From Mycetohabitans sp. B8 (GTDB taxonomy: Bacteria > Pseudomonadota > Gammaproteobacteria > Burkholderiales > Burkholderiaceae), in NCBI RefSeq assembly GCF_021991875.1, contig NZ_JAHLKR010000003.1, forward strand, positions 1 through 64,000: DNA of 64,000 bases, in the 5' to 3' direction. Below are positions 34,743-44,749 of this stretch, in pieces; position 1 is the stretch's first letter; each line of letters opens with the position of its first letter. The notes below the pieces were generated by a model. It saw nothing but the letters and a program-made list of their open reading frames with translations. It was not told the DNA's origin and ran no database searches. The position numbers and the translations under genes are program-made.

Positions 34743-35746
34743 CCCCTGCCCCGGACACGGCATCGCGGATCATTGTGTCGGTGGTTGTGCCAACCTATCG
34801 ACGTCCCGATCTGCTGGCACGGTGCCTGGACGCGCTGTGTGCACAGGTGTTTGATCCGAGTACCTTCGAGATACTTGTGGTCGATGACGACCGCGCGCGT
34901 CATAGCGCACAAGACGTGGTCCACGCGTTCGCGCAGCGCAGCAGCGGCATGCCACGCGTGCGCTACATTCCGGCCTGGCGCACCCGCGGCCCAGCGGGCG
35001 CGCGTAACGCGGGCTGGTGCAGCGCGCAAGGAGCGATTATTGCGTTTACCGACGACGATACGATTGCCGATCCGATGTGGTTGCGAGAAGGATGCGATGC
35101 GCTGGCGCGCGATCCGATGGCCTGCGCGGTTGCGGGACGCATCGAAGTGCCGCTTGGCGATGCGCCGACTGATTACGAGCGCGACGCCAGCGGCTTGGCG
35201 CATGCCGAATTCGCGACGGCGAACTGCTTCGTGCGCCGTGACGCGCTCGTGCAGGTCGGCGGCTTCGACGAGCGCTTTACACGCGCTTGGCGCGAGGACG
35301 CTGACCTGATGTTCGCGCTGCGTGAGCAGATCGGACCCATCATCGACGCACCGCAGGCTCGGATCCTGCATCCGGTGCGCCCGGCCCCTTGGGGCGTGAG
35401 CATCGGCCAGCAGTCCAAAGTGTTCTTCGATGCGTTGCTCTACAAGAAGCATCGACGCGTGTACCGCCAGCACATTCGTCGGGTGCCACCCTGGCATTAC
35501 TACATCGCCGTGGCGGCGTTTTTGTCGGCTGTGGTCTTGCTTGGCGCCGGGCAGCGCGTCGCGGGCAGCGTGGCGCTGAGCATTTGGGCAGTGGTGACCG
35601 CCTGGTTTTGCTGGCGACGGTTGCGCGGCACCTCACGCGCTGCCTCCCATATTGCCGAAATGATCGTCACGTCAATTGCGATTCCGCCTGTATCGCTGTA
35701 TTGGCGGCTGCGCGGCGCGATTCACTTCAAGGTGCTTTTCTTATGA
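34739..35746 (+). CDS. GT2 glycosyltransferase with membrane tail
   Basis: The 335-residue product is a GT-A family 2 glycosyltransferase: SVVVPTYRRPDLLARCLDAL (about 14-33), VVDDD, GPAGARNAGW, AFTDDDTI as the DxD motif, and FDERFTRAWREDADL as the ED base region. Two hydrophobic helices (about 250-290) and a third near 305-320 anchor it to the inner membrane, as in rhamnosyl- or mannosyltransferase-like polymer enzymes. It overlaps the carbamoyltransferase stop (ATGA) and the next GT9 start, so it is translationally coupled. Confidence 0.87.
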   Translation: MTPAPDTASRIIVSVVVPTYRRPDLLARCLDALCAQVFDPSTFEILVVDDDRARHSAQDVVHAFAQRSSGMPRVRYIPAWRTRGPAGARNAGWCSAQGAIIAFTDDDTIADPMWLREGCDALARDPMACAVAGRIEVPLGDAPTDYERDASGLAHAEFATANCFVRRDALVQVGGFDERFTRAWREDADLMFALREQIGPIIDAPQARILHPVRPAPWGVSIGQQSKVFFDALLYKKHRRVYRQHIRRVPPWHYYIAVAAFLSAVVLLGAGQRVAGSVALSIWAVVTAWFCWRRLRGTSRAASHIAEMIVTSIAIPPVSLYWRLRGAIHFKVLFL

Positions 35747-36858
35747 CACCCGATACAGTGGAACAGGCCGGCGAGGCAACGCGCGAGCCTGCCGGACACG
35801 CGCGCATAGCGGTATTTCGCGCGTTGCAGTTAGGTGACATGCTGTGTGCGGTGCCCGCGCTGCGTGCGCTGCGGCATGGCGAGCCCCACGCCAAGATTAC
35901 GCTAATCGGCTTACCCTGGGCGGCGCAATTCACGCAGCGCTTTGCCGAGTACATCGACGACTTCGTACCGTTTCCGGGGGCGCCCGGATTGGCTGAACAG
36001 CCGGCCGATGCGGCGCGCCTTGCGGCGTTCTTTGAGCAATGCCGTGCCCGGCGTTTCGATTTAGCGATCCAGTTGCATGGTAGTGGCACACATACCAACC
36101 GTATCGTCGCACAGCTTGGCGCAGCCCAGACGGCCGGATTCATGCCCCAGCCCGGTAGCGTGGCAGCGGGCGGCACAGCACACCCGCTCGACAAGACGAT
36201 CCCGTGGCCCGAGTCGGTCCCCGAGATCGTGCGCTATACGCGGCTCATGCAGGCACTGGGCTATGGTGATTGGGGCGAGCACTTGGAGTTTCCGCTTAGT
36301 CGGCTCGACCATGCGGCATGCCGCGTGCTTTGCGAGCAGCACGAATTGCTGCCACAACAGTTCGCGGTCTTTCATCCCGGAGCACGCATGCCCTCCCGGC
36401 GATGGCCGGCACAGCGGTTTACATCGGTGGCCAACTGGCTGTCGCGACGCGGCATACGCATCGTCGTGACCGGTACGGCATCCGAGGCAACGCTTGCCGA
36501 CGAATTGGCCCACCGGCTCGATGTGCCGTGTGTCAATTTGTGTGGGCGTACGTCACTCGGCGTTATGGCCGCCTTGATCGGACGAAGCAAGATGCTCGTA
36601 TGCAATGACACCGGGGTGTCACATATTGCGGCGGCATTGCGTACGCCCAGTGTGGTGATCGCCTGCGGAAGCGATGTCGCCCGATGGGCGCCGTTGGATC
36701 GGGAGCGCCATCGTGTCTTGGCTAACTATCCGGCATGCAGGCCGTGCATGTTCGACGTCTGTCCATACCAGCACGCATGCGCGACAGCGATCGACGTACG
36801 GGATGTTACGCATCAACTCGAGCAGATGCTCGAATCGGAGGCTTACAATGCCGCATAA
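35743..36858 (+). CDS. second GT9 heptosyltransferase-like enzyme
   Basis: The 371-residue protein is a second family 9 transferase, divergent from the first: IAVFRALQLGDMLCAVPALRAL near the N terminus, LHGSGTHTN, FHPGARMPSRRWPAQRF and CNDTGVSHIAAALRTPSVVIAC. The ending PCMFDVCPYQHACA gives a cysteine cluster as in its paralogue. It overlaps the preceding gene by four bases and the following one by eleven. Two different GT9 genes imply at least two heptose-like additions. Confidence 0.87.
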   Translation: MTPDTVEQAGEATREPAGHARIAVFRALQLGDMLCAVPALRALRHGEPHAKITLIGLPWAAQFTQRFAEYIDDFVPFPGAPGLAEQPADAARLAAFFEQCRARRFDLAIQLHGSGTHTNRIVAQLGAAQTAGFMPQPGSVAAGGTAHPLDKTIPWPESVPEIVRYTRLMQALGYGDWGEHLEFPLSRLDHAACRVLCEQHELLPQQFAVFHPGARMPSRRWPAQRFTSVANWLSRRGIRIVVTGTASEATLADELAHRLDVPCVNLCGRTSLGVMAALIGRSKMLVCNDTGVSHIAAALRTPSVVIACGSDVARWAPLDRERHRVLANYPACRPCMFDVCPYQHACATAIDVRDVTHQLEQMLESEAYNAA

Positions 36859-37798
36859 ACGTTTGCGGGTTCTCACTTGGCATGTTCACGGAAACTACCT
36901 CTATTATTTATCGCAGGCGCCGCATGATTTCTACGTTGTAACTAAGCCCGGCTCGCCGCCCGGCTATGGCGGCTGCGCAGGAAACCTGCCGTGGGGCCCC
37001 AATATGCATGAGGTGCCGTACGATCAGGTGCGCACGGCTTCGTTCGACTGCGTGCTGTACCAGCACCACCAGCACTATGCTGAAGACCGGCAACACGCAC
37101 TCAGCGAAGCACAGCGGCAATTGCCAACGCTTTTTATCGAACACGACCCACCGCGGGAACATCCGACCGATACACTGCATCCGGTTCAGGATCCGAATGT
37201 TTTGCTGGTGCACGTCACGCCGTTCAATGCGCTGATGTGGGACAGCGGCGTAACACCCACACGCGTGATTGAGCACGGTGTGCTGCTGCCGGACGGTGTT
37301 GCGTATCGCGGCACGCTGGCCAAGGGCGTGACGGTCGTCAATCATCTGCGCAAGCGCGGCCGACGTCTGGGCGCAGATATATTCGAAGCGGTACGCGAGG
37401 CGGTGCCATTAGATCTGGTCGGAATGGGGTCCACTGAACTGGCGGGCATCGGCGAAATCCCGAACTTAGCATTGCCTGGCTTCGTCGCGGATTATCGTTT
37501 CTTTTTCAACCCGATCCGCTATACGAGCCTGGGCCTGGCAGTGGTGGAGGCGATGATGCTTGGGTCACCGATCGTTGCGCTGGCAACGACTGAGATGGCG
37601 CAGGTGGTACGCAGTGGCCACAACGGCATGGCTGATACGCGGCCCGCCGTACTGGTCGACACGATGCACCGCTTGCTCAAAGACCCGGCGCTGGCTCGTC
37701 AGTGGGGTGACGCTGCACGGCGCGATGCGCAGGAACGGTTCAACATCGCACGCTTTGCCGCCGACTGGGATCGCGCGTTACGCGACGTCGCTGCGTGA
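36848..37798 (+). CDS. GT-B glycosyltransferase, GT4-like
   Basis: The 316-residue product resembles a compact GT4-like enzyme. The N terminus has VLTWHVHGNYLYYLSQ. The C-terminal part has IEHGVLLPD, VVNHLRKRGRRLGADI and FNPIRYTSLGLAVVEAMMLGSPIVA, where SLGLAVVEAMMLG corresponds to the E-x7-E-like nucleotide-sugar motif with the first Glu replaced. That substitution makes the catalytic assignment less sure. It is the last gene of the rightward operon and nearly touches the convergent leftward operon (16 bases). Confidence 0.75.
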   Translation: MPHKRLRVLTWHVHGNYLYYLSQAPHDFYVVTKPGSPPGYGGCAGNLPWGPNMHEVPYDQVRTASFDCVLYQHHQHYAEDRQHALSEAQRQLPTLFIEHDPPREHPTDTLHPVQDPNVLLVHVTPFNALMWDSGVTPTRVIEHGVLLPDGVAYRGTLAKGVTVVNHLRKRGRRLGADIFEAVREAVPLDLVGMGSTELAGIGEIPNLALPGFVADYRFFFNPIRYTSLGLAVVEAMMLGSPIVALATTEMAQVVRSGHNGMADTRPAVLVDTMHRLLKDPALARQWGDAARRDAQERFNIARFAADWDRALRDVAA

Positions 37799-37814
37799 GG
37801 CGGATGACCAGCCG

Positions 37815-38702
37815 CTATCCACCGGCTTTGGCCGCCTCGACGCAGCGACGCATCTGATCGACGTGCGGCGGGATCACGTGGCGCTCGCTGAGCACCCATC
37901 CGAGCCCGCGCAGCGCCTGCCACCAGCCCGTTAAGCCGCCGCCTTCCTGCCATACGCGCGGTGCCAATTGCAGCGTGCGCTGCAACGCGGCACCGGCCGG
38001 AAGACGCAGCCAGGCGGCCCATACGGCGTTGCGCGCCAGCAGGCTGCGTCGCCGGCCTGCGTCGCGGACCGGCGACGGATAGTGGCACACGGTTAATTGC
38101 GGGGCGTACACGAGCGACCATCCGGCACTGGCCAAATCGAGCGCCAACACCGCCTCTTCACCGCCAATGAATAAGCGTGGATGGTATCCGCCGGCAGCCA
38201 GGAACGCGTCGGTGCGAAAAGCGCTAGCCCCCGCAAGCAGACCTAGGATCGGTGGGCCGGGAAGGGCGCAAGGTGGCGCAATCGGGCTGGTGCGCATCAG
38301 CTCGCAGACTGGGTCCTCGCGCCGCTGCGGGCCGACCAGCACGCGAGCGGTCAGGGAACCGACTTGTGGATAGGTGTCCAGCAAATCGGCGGCCAGTGAT
38401 AGCGAGCCGGGCTCCCACCACGTGTCATCGTCACAAAAAGCAATGTAGCGGGTACGCGCGGCGGCCGCGCCGAGATTACGACCAGCCGCGCCGAGATTGC
38501 TTGGCGCCTGGATCAGCGTGACATGCGCAAAGCGCTGCGTGAGCGCTTGCGCGGTGCCATCACGCGAATCGTTGTCCACTACGATGATGGGCACGCGCTC
38601 GGGTAGCGCAGTCAGGCGGGTCAACGTTCGAGCCAACTCGTCGCGGCGCCGGTACGTGAGCATGATGACCGTGATGCGATCCTCGTGGTGCGCACTGACC
38701 AT
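37815..38702 (-). CDS. GT2 glycosyltransferase
   Basis: The 295-residue product has the GT-A family 2 pattern: VIMLTYRRRDELARTLTRL (about 11-29), VVDNDSRDGT, NLGAAGRNLGA, FCDDDTWWEPGS as the DxD site, and GYHPRLFIGGEEAVLALDLA as the base region. There is no strong membrane tail. I start at ATG 38702, nine bases after the PIG-L stop. The upstream alternative overlaps that gene. It is the last gene of the leftward operon. Confidence 0.85.
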   Translation of the reverse strand: MVSAHHEDRITVIMLTYRRRDELARTLTRLTALPERVPIIVVDNDSRDGTAQALTQRFAHVTLIQAPSNLGAAGRNLGAAAARTRYIAFCDDDTWWEPGSLSLAADLLDTYPQVGSLTARVLVGPQRREDPVCELMRTSPIAPPCALPGPPILGLLAGASAFRTDAFLAAGGYHPRLFIGGEEAVLALDLASAGWSLVYAPQLTVCHYPSPVRDAGRRRSLLARNAVWAAWLRLPAGAALQRTLQLAPRVWQEGGGLTGWWQALRGLGWVLSERHVIPPHVDQMRRCVEAAKAGG

Positions 38703-38710
38703 CGACGCAC

Positions 38711-39403
38711 TCACGATGCGGTAGGAACACGTTGCAACTGCCAGTAACACTCCGCGCGCTCAAGGTCCAGCAGCGTATCGGGCCTGAACAGCGCGACCTG
38801 GCTCCGGTACGCCCGCACGGCCTTAGCTTTCGCGGGCGCGCTGCCGTCCGTTGCGTCCTCGTCCACCAGCGCTGCCCGTTGCGCTGTCCAACCTTGTGTT
38901 TTCCAGTTAGCCAGCCGTTGTTCCATCAAGCCTTCCTTGCGCCGATACAGTGCATCCTCATAAAAGAACCAACGTCGGGTGGCAGGTTGTTCGCCAAGCA
39001 GCGCCAGCATCGCGTGCTGCACCCGGAGGTGGTCGCGGTGAAACAAGCCGGCCGGCGCCAGCACGCCCATCTGCGCATGTGTATCCAGCAGCGAGCGAAG
39101 CGCGTCGAGCAACGCATCATCGGGTACGGCGCATCCGTACTGGTCATCCAAGAAGTCTAGCCAATGAGGTTCGGCGCGAAGGATCGACAGCGCATGCCGA
39201 TCCTCGACGCGACGGGCCTGCATCGCTTCGTGCGCAGAATCGAAGCCTGCGTCGCGATCCCATGGCGGCGTCGGCATCGCGCGGGGCGGTATGCCAGCAA
39301 AGACGGTCGCGACAATCGAGCCGGGCGCCTGGGCAAGTAACCGACCGCACCCGAACACCGCGTCGTCCAGATGCGGCGAAATGACGAGCCAACGTGTGGT
39401 CAT
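38711..39403 (-). CDS. PIG-L family deacetylase
   Basis: The 230-residue product is a LmbE/PIG-L-type zinc-dependent N-deacetylase: [15 protein letters not shown] (about 6-20) with the HxDD zinc motif, and [10 protein letters not shown] as the distal HxxH ligand. Members deacetylate GlcNAc-containing lipids, mycothiol precursors and sugar intermediates. In this cluster it would deacetylate a GlcNAc-type sugar during glycan assembly. It overlaps the decarboxylase gene upstream by four bases. Confidence 0.88.
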   Translation of the reverse strand: MTTRWLVISPHLDDAVFGCGRLLAQAPGSIVATVFAGIPPRAMPTPPWDRDAGFDSAHEAMQARRVEDRHALSILRAEPHWLDFLDDQYGCAVPDDALLDALRSLLDTHAQMGVLAPAGLFHRDHLRVQHAMLALLGEQPATRRWFFYEDALYRRKEGLMEQRLANWKTQGWTAQRAALVDEDATDGSAPAKAKAVRAYRSQVALFRPDTLLDLERAECYWQLQRVPTAS

Positions 39404-40473
39404 GCTCGTACCTGCTGCGCCCGTTCGCCGGCCTGCCCGACACGGGCAGGCGCGGCGGACACCGCCCGCTGCTGCACGTCGGCAGGGACGCCACTCGGGC
39501 CGCCGGGCGGCCGATGAACGCTCGGCGCGGCACGTTGGACGAAATAGCGCACAGTGCGCGCGAGTCCGTCCGCCAACGTCGTGGCCGGCGACCAGCCGAG
39601 GCGCCGGGCGGCTAGCGTCAGGTCCGGACAACGTTGCCGCGGGTCGTCCGCCGGTAGCGACGCGTGTTGGATTGGCACACGGGCCCCAGTCACGCGGATG
39701 ACCTCGCGAGCGATCTCGCCAATGGTCACTTCGGCGGCGTTGCCCAGATTAACGGGCTCCGCAAACGGGCTCGGTGCCTCCATCAAGCGGATCAAGCCAT
39801 CGACCAGATCGTCCACATAGCAGAACGAGCGCGTCTGGGTCCCATCGCCGTAGACGGTCAGCGCTTCGCCGGCAAGCGCCTGGGTGATGAAATTGGAGAC
39901 CACGCGTCCGTCGGCTGGATGCATGCGGGGACCGTACGTATTGAAGATCCGCGCGATGCGGATATCGACGCGATGCTGCCGATAGTAATCGGCGAATAGA
40001 GTCTCGGCGCACCGCTTACCTTCGTCATAGCATGAACGCACCCCAATCGGATTGACATTGCCCCAATACTGCTCATGCTGCGGATGCACCGACGGGTCGC
40101 CATAGACCTCGCTAGTCGATGCTTGCAGAATCCGCGCCTTCACGCGCTTGGCTAACCCGAGCAGGTTGATCGCGCCATGCACGCTGGTCTTGGTGGTTTG
40201 AACCGGGTCCTGCTGATAGTGGACCGGGGAGGCGGGACACGCAAGATTATAAATTTCGTCGACCTCGACGTACAACGGAAACGTCACATCATGACGCATC
40301 ATCTCAAAATTCGGCGCATCGAGCAGATGGGCAATGTTGTCCTTGGTGCCGGTATAAAAGTTGTCCACGCATAGCACGTCGTGGCCAGCCGTCACCAAGC
40401 GCTCGCATAAGTGTGAGCCAAGAAAGCCGGCGCCGCCGGTGACCAAAATCCGCTTGCGGCTATATTCTTTCAT
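39400..40473 (-). CDS. UDP-glucuronate decarboxylase-type SDR
   Basis: The 357-residue protein is an extended [17 protein letters not shown] (about 9-22) binds [15 protein letters not shown] and [11 protein letters not shown] carry the Thr and Tyr149-Lys153 catalytic set. SCYDEGKR and the [29 protein letters not shown] segment are characteristic of UDP-xylose synthase, which converts UDP-GlcA to UDP-xylose. The last 45 residues are a Pro/Ala-rich extension not usual in the family. It lies between GT4 and PIG-L genes with overlapping starts and stops. Confidence 0.88.
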   Translation of the reverse strand: MKEYSRKRILVTGGAGFLGSHLCERLVTAGHDVLCVDNFYTGTKDNIAHLLDAPNFEMMRHDVTFPLYVEVDEIYNLACPASPVHYQQDPVQTTKTSVHGAINLLGLAKRVKARILQASTSEVYGDPSVHPQHEQYWGNVNPIGVRSCYDEGKRCAETLFADYYRQHRVDIRIARIFNTYGPRMHPADGRVVSNFITQALAGEALTVYGDGTQTRSFCYVDDLVDGLIRLMEAPSPFAEPVNLGNAAEVTIGEIAREVIRVTGARVPIQHASLPADDPRQRCPDLTLAARRLGWSPATTLADGLARTVRYFVQRAAPSVHRPPGGPSGVPADVQQRAVSAAPARVGQAGERAQQVRA

Positions 40474-41801
40474 TACCCATTCTCCTTCTGGTTCGGGGTG
40501 GCGGTTGCCGGCATGACGGGCGAGCGCCGACCGCTCCCCAGCGAGGCACCCGCGCACGCAGGCCGCCGTGCTGTGTCGCGCAACTCGTCATAGACTTGAG
40601 CCAATCGCGCGGCAACGCTCTCCCACGTATAGTCGCGTTGCACGCGCTGGCGGCCCGCCAGGCCCATCGCCACCGCCTGTTGCGGGTCGCTGCGCAGCGC
40701 TACCAATCTACGGGCCAGCGCCGCGGGCTCACGCGGCGGCACCAGGTAGCCCGTTACGCCATCCACCACGGTGCTGCGGATGCCACCGACATCACTGCCG
40801 ATCACCGGCGTGGCGCAAGCCATCGCCTCCACTGGCGTGATGCCGAAAGGCTCGTACCAGGGCGTGGTCACGAATACATCGGCCGCACTGTAGAACAGTC
40901 GCAACACGTCCCGGTCGCGGCGGCCGACGAACGTCACGCGCTCGGCAACGCCCGCCTGCTGGGCGACGCGCATCAGCCGCGCCAATTCGGGACAGCGTTC
41001 CGGGTCGGGCGTATAGTCGTCGCCCCCGACCACATACAGCCGCGTGGGCTGAGCAGGGTGTGCCGGCAAGTGGGCAAGCGCTTCGATCACGTTGTCCACG
41101 CCCTTGCGCGGCACCAGCCGTCCCAGCTGCAATATGGCGAACTCGTCCGACTGCCATCCGAGTCGCGCTCGAGCCTCGAGCCTGGGTACCGGTTGAAATT
41201 CATCGCTGTCAAAGCCGCATGGAATGACTCGGATGCGTCGCGGGTCACCCGGATACAACGTCGTCAGGTCGATTTGGTCTTGCGGGCATTCAGCGATCAC
41301 CCGGTCCGAGCGCTGCACCAAGCTATCTTCTATCGCAAAACGCTCGTCCGGAAACGCGTCGGCCATGCCTTGGTGCTGCCGGCGTACTCGGCCTAACGCA
41401 TGAAAAGTGGTGACTAGTGGGATACCGAGCCGTTGCTTCACGCGCAGCGCCGCCTTACCAGACATGAAGAAGTTCGCGTGCATTACGTCGTAGGGCACGG
41501 GTTGCCGTCTGAAATAGTCGACGAGGAAGTCGGCAAAGCACGCCATGTACGGCAGCAGCGCCTCTTTCGGCATGTCGCTGGGTGGCCCCGCGGGCACGTG
41601 GATGACCTGCATCCTGGGACCTATGCGCATCACCTCCGGCAAGTGGGGGTTGTCACGTCGGGTAAAGACGTCAACGTGCCAGCCGCCCAATGCCAATTGC
41701 TTGGCCACGTTAGCCACGTAGATGTTCTGGCCGCCTGAGTCAATGCCGCCGATCACACCCAGCGGCGAGGCATGCTCGCTGATCAGAGCGATTTTTTGCA
41801 T
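40473..41801 (-). CDS. GT4 glycosyltransferase, sucrose-phosphate-synthase-like
   Basis: The 442-residue product is a GT4 enzyme: [30 protein letters not shown] (the GGIDSGGQN loop binds acceptor, as in sucrose-phosphate synthase and MshA relatives), [19 protein letters not shown], and [24 protein letters not shown] with the E-x7-E motif. The last 35 residues are low-complexity. It heads the leftward operon, and its stop shares one base with the next start (TAATG). Confidence 0.9.
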   Translation of the reverse strand: MQKIALISEHASPLGVIGGIDSGGQNIYVANVAKQLALGGWHVDVFTRRDNPHLPEVMRIGPRMQVIHVPAGPPSDMPKEALLPYMACFADFLVDYFRRQPVPYDVMHANFFMSGKAALRVKQRLGIPLVTTFHALGRVRRQHQGMADAFPDERFAIEDSLVQRSDRVIAECPQDQIDLTTLYPGDPRRIRVIPCGFDSDEFQPVPRLEARARLGWQSDEFAILQLGRLVPRKGVDNVIEALAHLPAHPAQPTRLYVVGGDDYTPDPERCPELARLMRVAQQAGVAERVTFVGRRDRDVLRLFYSAADVFVTTPWYEPFGITPVEAMACATPVIGSDVGGIRSTVVDGVTGYLVPPREPAALARRLVALRSDPQQAVAMGLAGRQRVQRDYTWESVAARLAQVYDELRDTARRPACAGASLGSGRRSPVMPATATPNQKENG

Positions 41802-42107
41802 GGTGACTGCTCCCGATTGATGAAGGCAGCGGTGCCTTTCTCGGGGGCAGTACGCAAACGATGTACCTGCGCGTTAATCCGACCCTGTCACCCGCATTGA
41901 AGTGCGCCGAATCGGGGCAGGCCTCAGCAGGGCTCGAAAAAGTTACAACCACGTGACGCAATCGGGGTATTGCTCAAGCGCGTTGCTCGGCGGGTGCAGC
42001 AGTGTGGCAATGTGCGCTGGGGAACACCGTTTGCGGCTTGATGGACACGCGGCGCGTGCACGCCTGCCGCGCCCATTATGGGTCATCGGCTTTCAAAGGA
42101 GATCGTT
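41802..42107. other. divergent spacer
   Basis: About 305 bases between the leftward glycan operon and the DUF2795 gene. No gene is seen. Promoters of both must lie here, but no convincing pair was identified. Confidence 0.35.
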
Positions 42108-42410
42108 ATGACTTCCCGTCATCCTCACACCGGTCACGAATTGAGCCATGCGCGAGCGCATGAAGGCGACCGCGTCCAGCAAGACCATGACAAGGGCGGC
42201 CACCAGAGTGGGCATGGCAAGGCGCCAAGTCCGGTGGATATCCAGAAGGCACTCAAGGGCATAGACTACCCGGCTAGCAAGGAAGACGTCATTCAATGCG
42301 CACAACGCTCGCATGCCGATGGCAGCGTGCTGGAGATGCTCAAGCGTATTCCAGATCGGGAGTACGGTACACCGGCTTCGGTATCCAAGGAAGTCGGCAA
42401 ATTGATGTGA
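42108..42410 (+). CDS. DUF2795 domain protein
   Basis: The 100-residue product has a His/Asp/Lys-rich, probably disordered first half (about 1-42) and a C-terminal DUF2795 fold (PVDIQKALKGIDYPASKEDVIQCAQ…RIPDREYGTPASVSKEV). This small domain occurs in many Burkholderia; its function is unknown, with suggested links to stress. The ATG at 42108 has AAAGGAG before it. It is a single gene. Confidence 0.78.
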   Translation: MTSRHPHTGHELSHARAHEGDRVQQDHDKGGHQSGHGKAPSPVDIQKALKGIDYPASKEDVIQCAQRSHADGSVLEMLKRIPDREYGTPASVSKEVGKLM

Positions 42411-42543
42411 TCTGTACGAGGCCGCTGGCCAGCGCGCCTGCCACGTTGGCGCGTGAGGCCAGTAGCGTCACCGCGCCAGCATCGGAACTGCGCCGATGCT
42501 CACTGCGCTGACGCTATTAAGGGCCGCGGCCCCAGCCTCCTGC

Positions 42544-42678
42544 TCAATTCCCAGCTTCGGCATAGGCATAGGCGGCGTTGTCCGCAAAAGCGGGAATGTC
42601 CTCGAGCATCCTGCAGCCTAGGATGTCCACCAAGCGCAGCAGAAAAGCGGCCTCACCGACGATCGACCGCTTGTCCCG
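42544..42678 (-). other. coding remnant, unknown protein tail
   Basis: The minus-strand frame reads RDKRSIVGEAAFLLRLVDIL and ends MLEDIPAFADNAAYAYAEAGN. The composition is protein-like and it ends at a stop. A TAA directly precedes it, so the 5' part is lost. I do not recognise it. The rest of 42411-42736 shows nothing else. Confidence 0.3.
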
Positions 42679-42736
42679 TTAATACAATAGTGTAAATGAT
42701 CGGTGCCGCGTAAGCGTGTCGCCACGCGCGGTGCGT

Positions 42737-43501
42737 CTATTGCGGCGTCAGTTCTTGGGCGGACGTATCGGCATCGTTGCCCTGAGCGACCAGGACATGG
42801 ATGTTGCCCGGCACGACGTCGCCGATACCGCCGGACGGGATCGTCAAGATGAGCCAGTCGGCGTTATCGGCCAATTTGACCGGCGCGCTTGTCAGGATCG
42901 GCGTCTTCGTGTCAGCGCGGGTGACGATGACCTGATATGTACCGCCGGACAGGTACACCGAATCCTGACCTGATGCGGGTACCGCGTGCTGATAGGCGAT
43001 GGAGGATAACGTGGGTGCCACGCCGGAGATGTCGGTTCCAGGCGCCACGACGTAGACGTCCACGTTCGGCGCGTTAAACGACGCATTGAATCCCCGTACG
43101 CGTGCTTTGTCCGAAAGCAAGCCCTTGTCATACGGATCGTCGATCACGGAGATCGCGGACGACGAACCCTGGATTGCAATCGTCGTGTAATGGTGTCCCT
43201 TGGCTGCATTGAACGCCTGCGAGGCCACGGCCAAAGACGTGCCGGTTGCATTGTAAGTGGCGGTCTGGGTGCCCGCGCTGACATCGCGATAACGCGTGAC
43301 GCCCTTATACTGGACGTTGGTCGCGTTCGCTTGCCCGTTTAGGTAGTAATCCAAATTCGGGCCGATCGGAAGAGCATTGATGAACCTTGCCTGCGCAGAG
43401 GTCAGACCCAACTCAGTACCCAGGTCTTTACCTCCCCTTCCACAAGCGCCCAACGCCAGCGTGGCGAGCGTCAACATGGCAACGGTACGGATCGATTTCA
43501 T
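42737..43501 (-). CDS. DUF4397 lipoprotein
   Basis: The 254-residue product has a lipoprotein signal with lipobox LALGAC (Cys at 20), so it should be lipid-anchored. The rest contains two DUF4397-type repeats: ARFINALPIGPNLDYYLNG (about 38-56) and a second SFNAPNVDVYVVAPGTDI (about 141-158). DUF4397 proteins are cell-surface-associated with beta-sandwich folds; the function is not established. The ATG at 43501 begins the signal peptide. It faces the Ku gene divergently. Confidence 0.82.
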   Translation of the reverse strand: MKSIRTVAMLTLATLALGACGRGGKDLGTELGLTSAQARFINALPIGPNLDYYLNGQANATNVQYKGVTRYRDVSAGTQTATYNATGTSLAVASQAFNAAKGHHYTTIAIQGSSSAISVIDDPYDKGLLSDKARVRGFNASFNAPNVDVYVVAPGTDISGVAPTLSSIAYQHAVPASGQDSVYLSGGTYQVIVTRADTKTPILTSAPVKLADNADWLILTIPSGGIGDVVPGNIHVLVAQGNDADTSAQELTPQ

Positions 43502-43798
43502 TATGTCCTCTCAATGATCACTAGAACAAAGCGAACGAATGCTGAATTTTGCTGTTGCAACGGCGTTTTGCTTGACGTCGCACTCGTGTATGGCTTTGTT
43601 CTGGTATTTCAAAACAGCCGCATCGTATGCCCAACGGACATACCGACGTCGATCCAAGCAAGCAAGCCTTGTTCCCGGACGGGATGGCGCCACGCAGCCA
43701 GCTGGTACGTAAATTGCAGAACCGGAACGCTACGGCAAACGGCGATGAAGCCGACAATACGGCGCGCGTGCGCCGCTGGATCACACGAAGGAGGCTCC
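43502..43798. other. divergent promoter region, DUF4397 and Ku
   Basis: About 297 bases. Plus-strand reading frames continue into Ku but lack coding character. GGAGG lies immediately upstream of the Ku start. Nothing else is assigned. Confidence 0.35.
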
Positions 43799-44749
43799 AT
43801 GGCGTCAAGAATGATCTGGAAAGGCGCGATCAGTTTCGGCCTCGTGCATGTACCGGTGCAGTTGTATCCGGCCACCCGGACGGTGAAGCCATCGTTCCGA
43901 ATGTTGGACAAGCACTCGATGGATCCGATTGGCTATCGGCAAGTTAATAAGCGCACAGGAAAAAAAGTGTCGCGCGAGGATATCGTGCGCGGCTATGAGT
44001 ACGACAAAGAGCGCTATGTGGCACTGACTGACGAGGAAATCCGCGCGGCTAATCCGGACTCGACGCAGACGGTCGATATCCTGACCTTTGTTGATTCAGA
44101 TGCCGTTTCGTTTCTATACCTTGATACGCCGTACTATCTCGTGCCGGACCGGAAGGGTAAAAAGGTCTACGCGTTGCTCCGCGAAGCGTTGAGAGGGACC
44201 GGCAAGATTGGTATTGCGTTTGTCGTCATACATGGCCGCCAGCACCTTGGCGCACTGATTCCGGTGGGCCCATTGCTCGCGCTGGACACGCTGCGCTGGA
44301 AGGACGAACTACGGGCGCTGGCTGAACTCCCGCTGCCGGAGGGCGACGCGAAGAAGGCGGGCGTCACGGCCCGTGAGTTGGAAATGGCCAAGAAGCTTAT
44401 TGACGACATGAGCGGTGCATGGAAACCCGAGGACTACCACGATACGTTCCGGGATGACATCCTGGCCTTGGTGAAAAAGAAGATCCGAGCGGACAAGGCG
44501 CAGGCAATCCCCAATATCGAGGCTCCGGCAAAAAGGCGGACCGCCGATGTAGTTGACTTGTCCGAGCTACTGCGGCGCAGTCTTGGGCAGCGCAAGAGCA
44601 GACCGAGCATCGACGAGGATACGGCCGGTGCCGACAAGCGAAAAAAAACGACAGCTCGTAAGACGCTCGTTACGAAAGCGAGCAAGAGCAGGGTAAGAAC
44701 TGCAACAGCATCAAAAAGAACTTCTCCGGGCAAGCGCCGCGCCGCGTGA
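43799..44749 (+). CDS. ku: Ku double-strand-break repair protein
   Basis: The 316-residue product is the bacterial Ku homodimer that binds DNA ends for non-homologous end joining. The core (about 1-260) is typical: WKGAISFGLVHVPVQLYPAT, YLVPDRKGKKVYALLREAL, a MELAKKLID-like helix, and YHDTFRDDILALVKKKI. The C-terminal 60 residues are Lys/Arg/Thr-rich, as in many bacterial Ku tails that bind DNA. The partner ligase LigD is not in the window. The start ATG 43799 has a strong GGAGG just upstream. Confidence 0.93.
   Translation: MASRMIWKGAISFGLVHVPVQLYPATRTVKPSFRMLDKHSMDPIGYRQVNKRTGKKVSREDIVRGYEYDKERYVALTDEEIRAANPDSTQTVDILTFVDSDAVSFLYLDTPYYLVPDRKGKKVYALLREALRGTGKIGIAFVVIHGRQHLGALIPVGPLLALDTLRWKDELRALAELPLPEGDAKKAGVTARELEMAKKLIDDMSGAWKPEDYHDTFRDDILALVKKKIRADKAQAIPNIEAPAKRRTADVVDLSELLRRSLGQRKSRPSIDEDTAGADKRKKTTARKTLVTKASKSRVRTATASKRTSPGKRRAA

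Noticed and set aside
43627-43947. Small plus-strand open frame starting MPNGHTDVDPSKQ before Ku
   Set aside because: It continues into the Ku gene in a different frame and its composition does not look conserved; probably a chance open frame.
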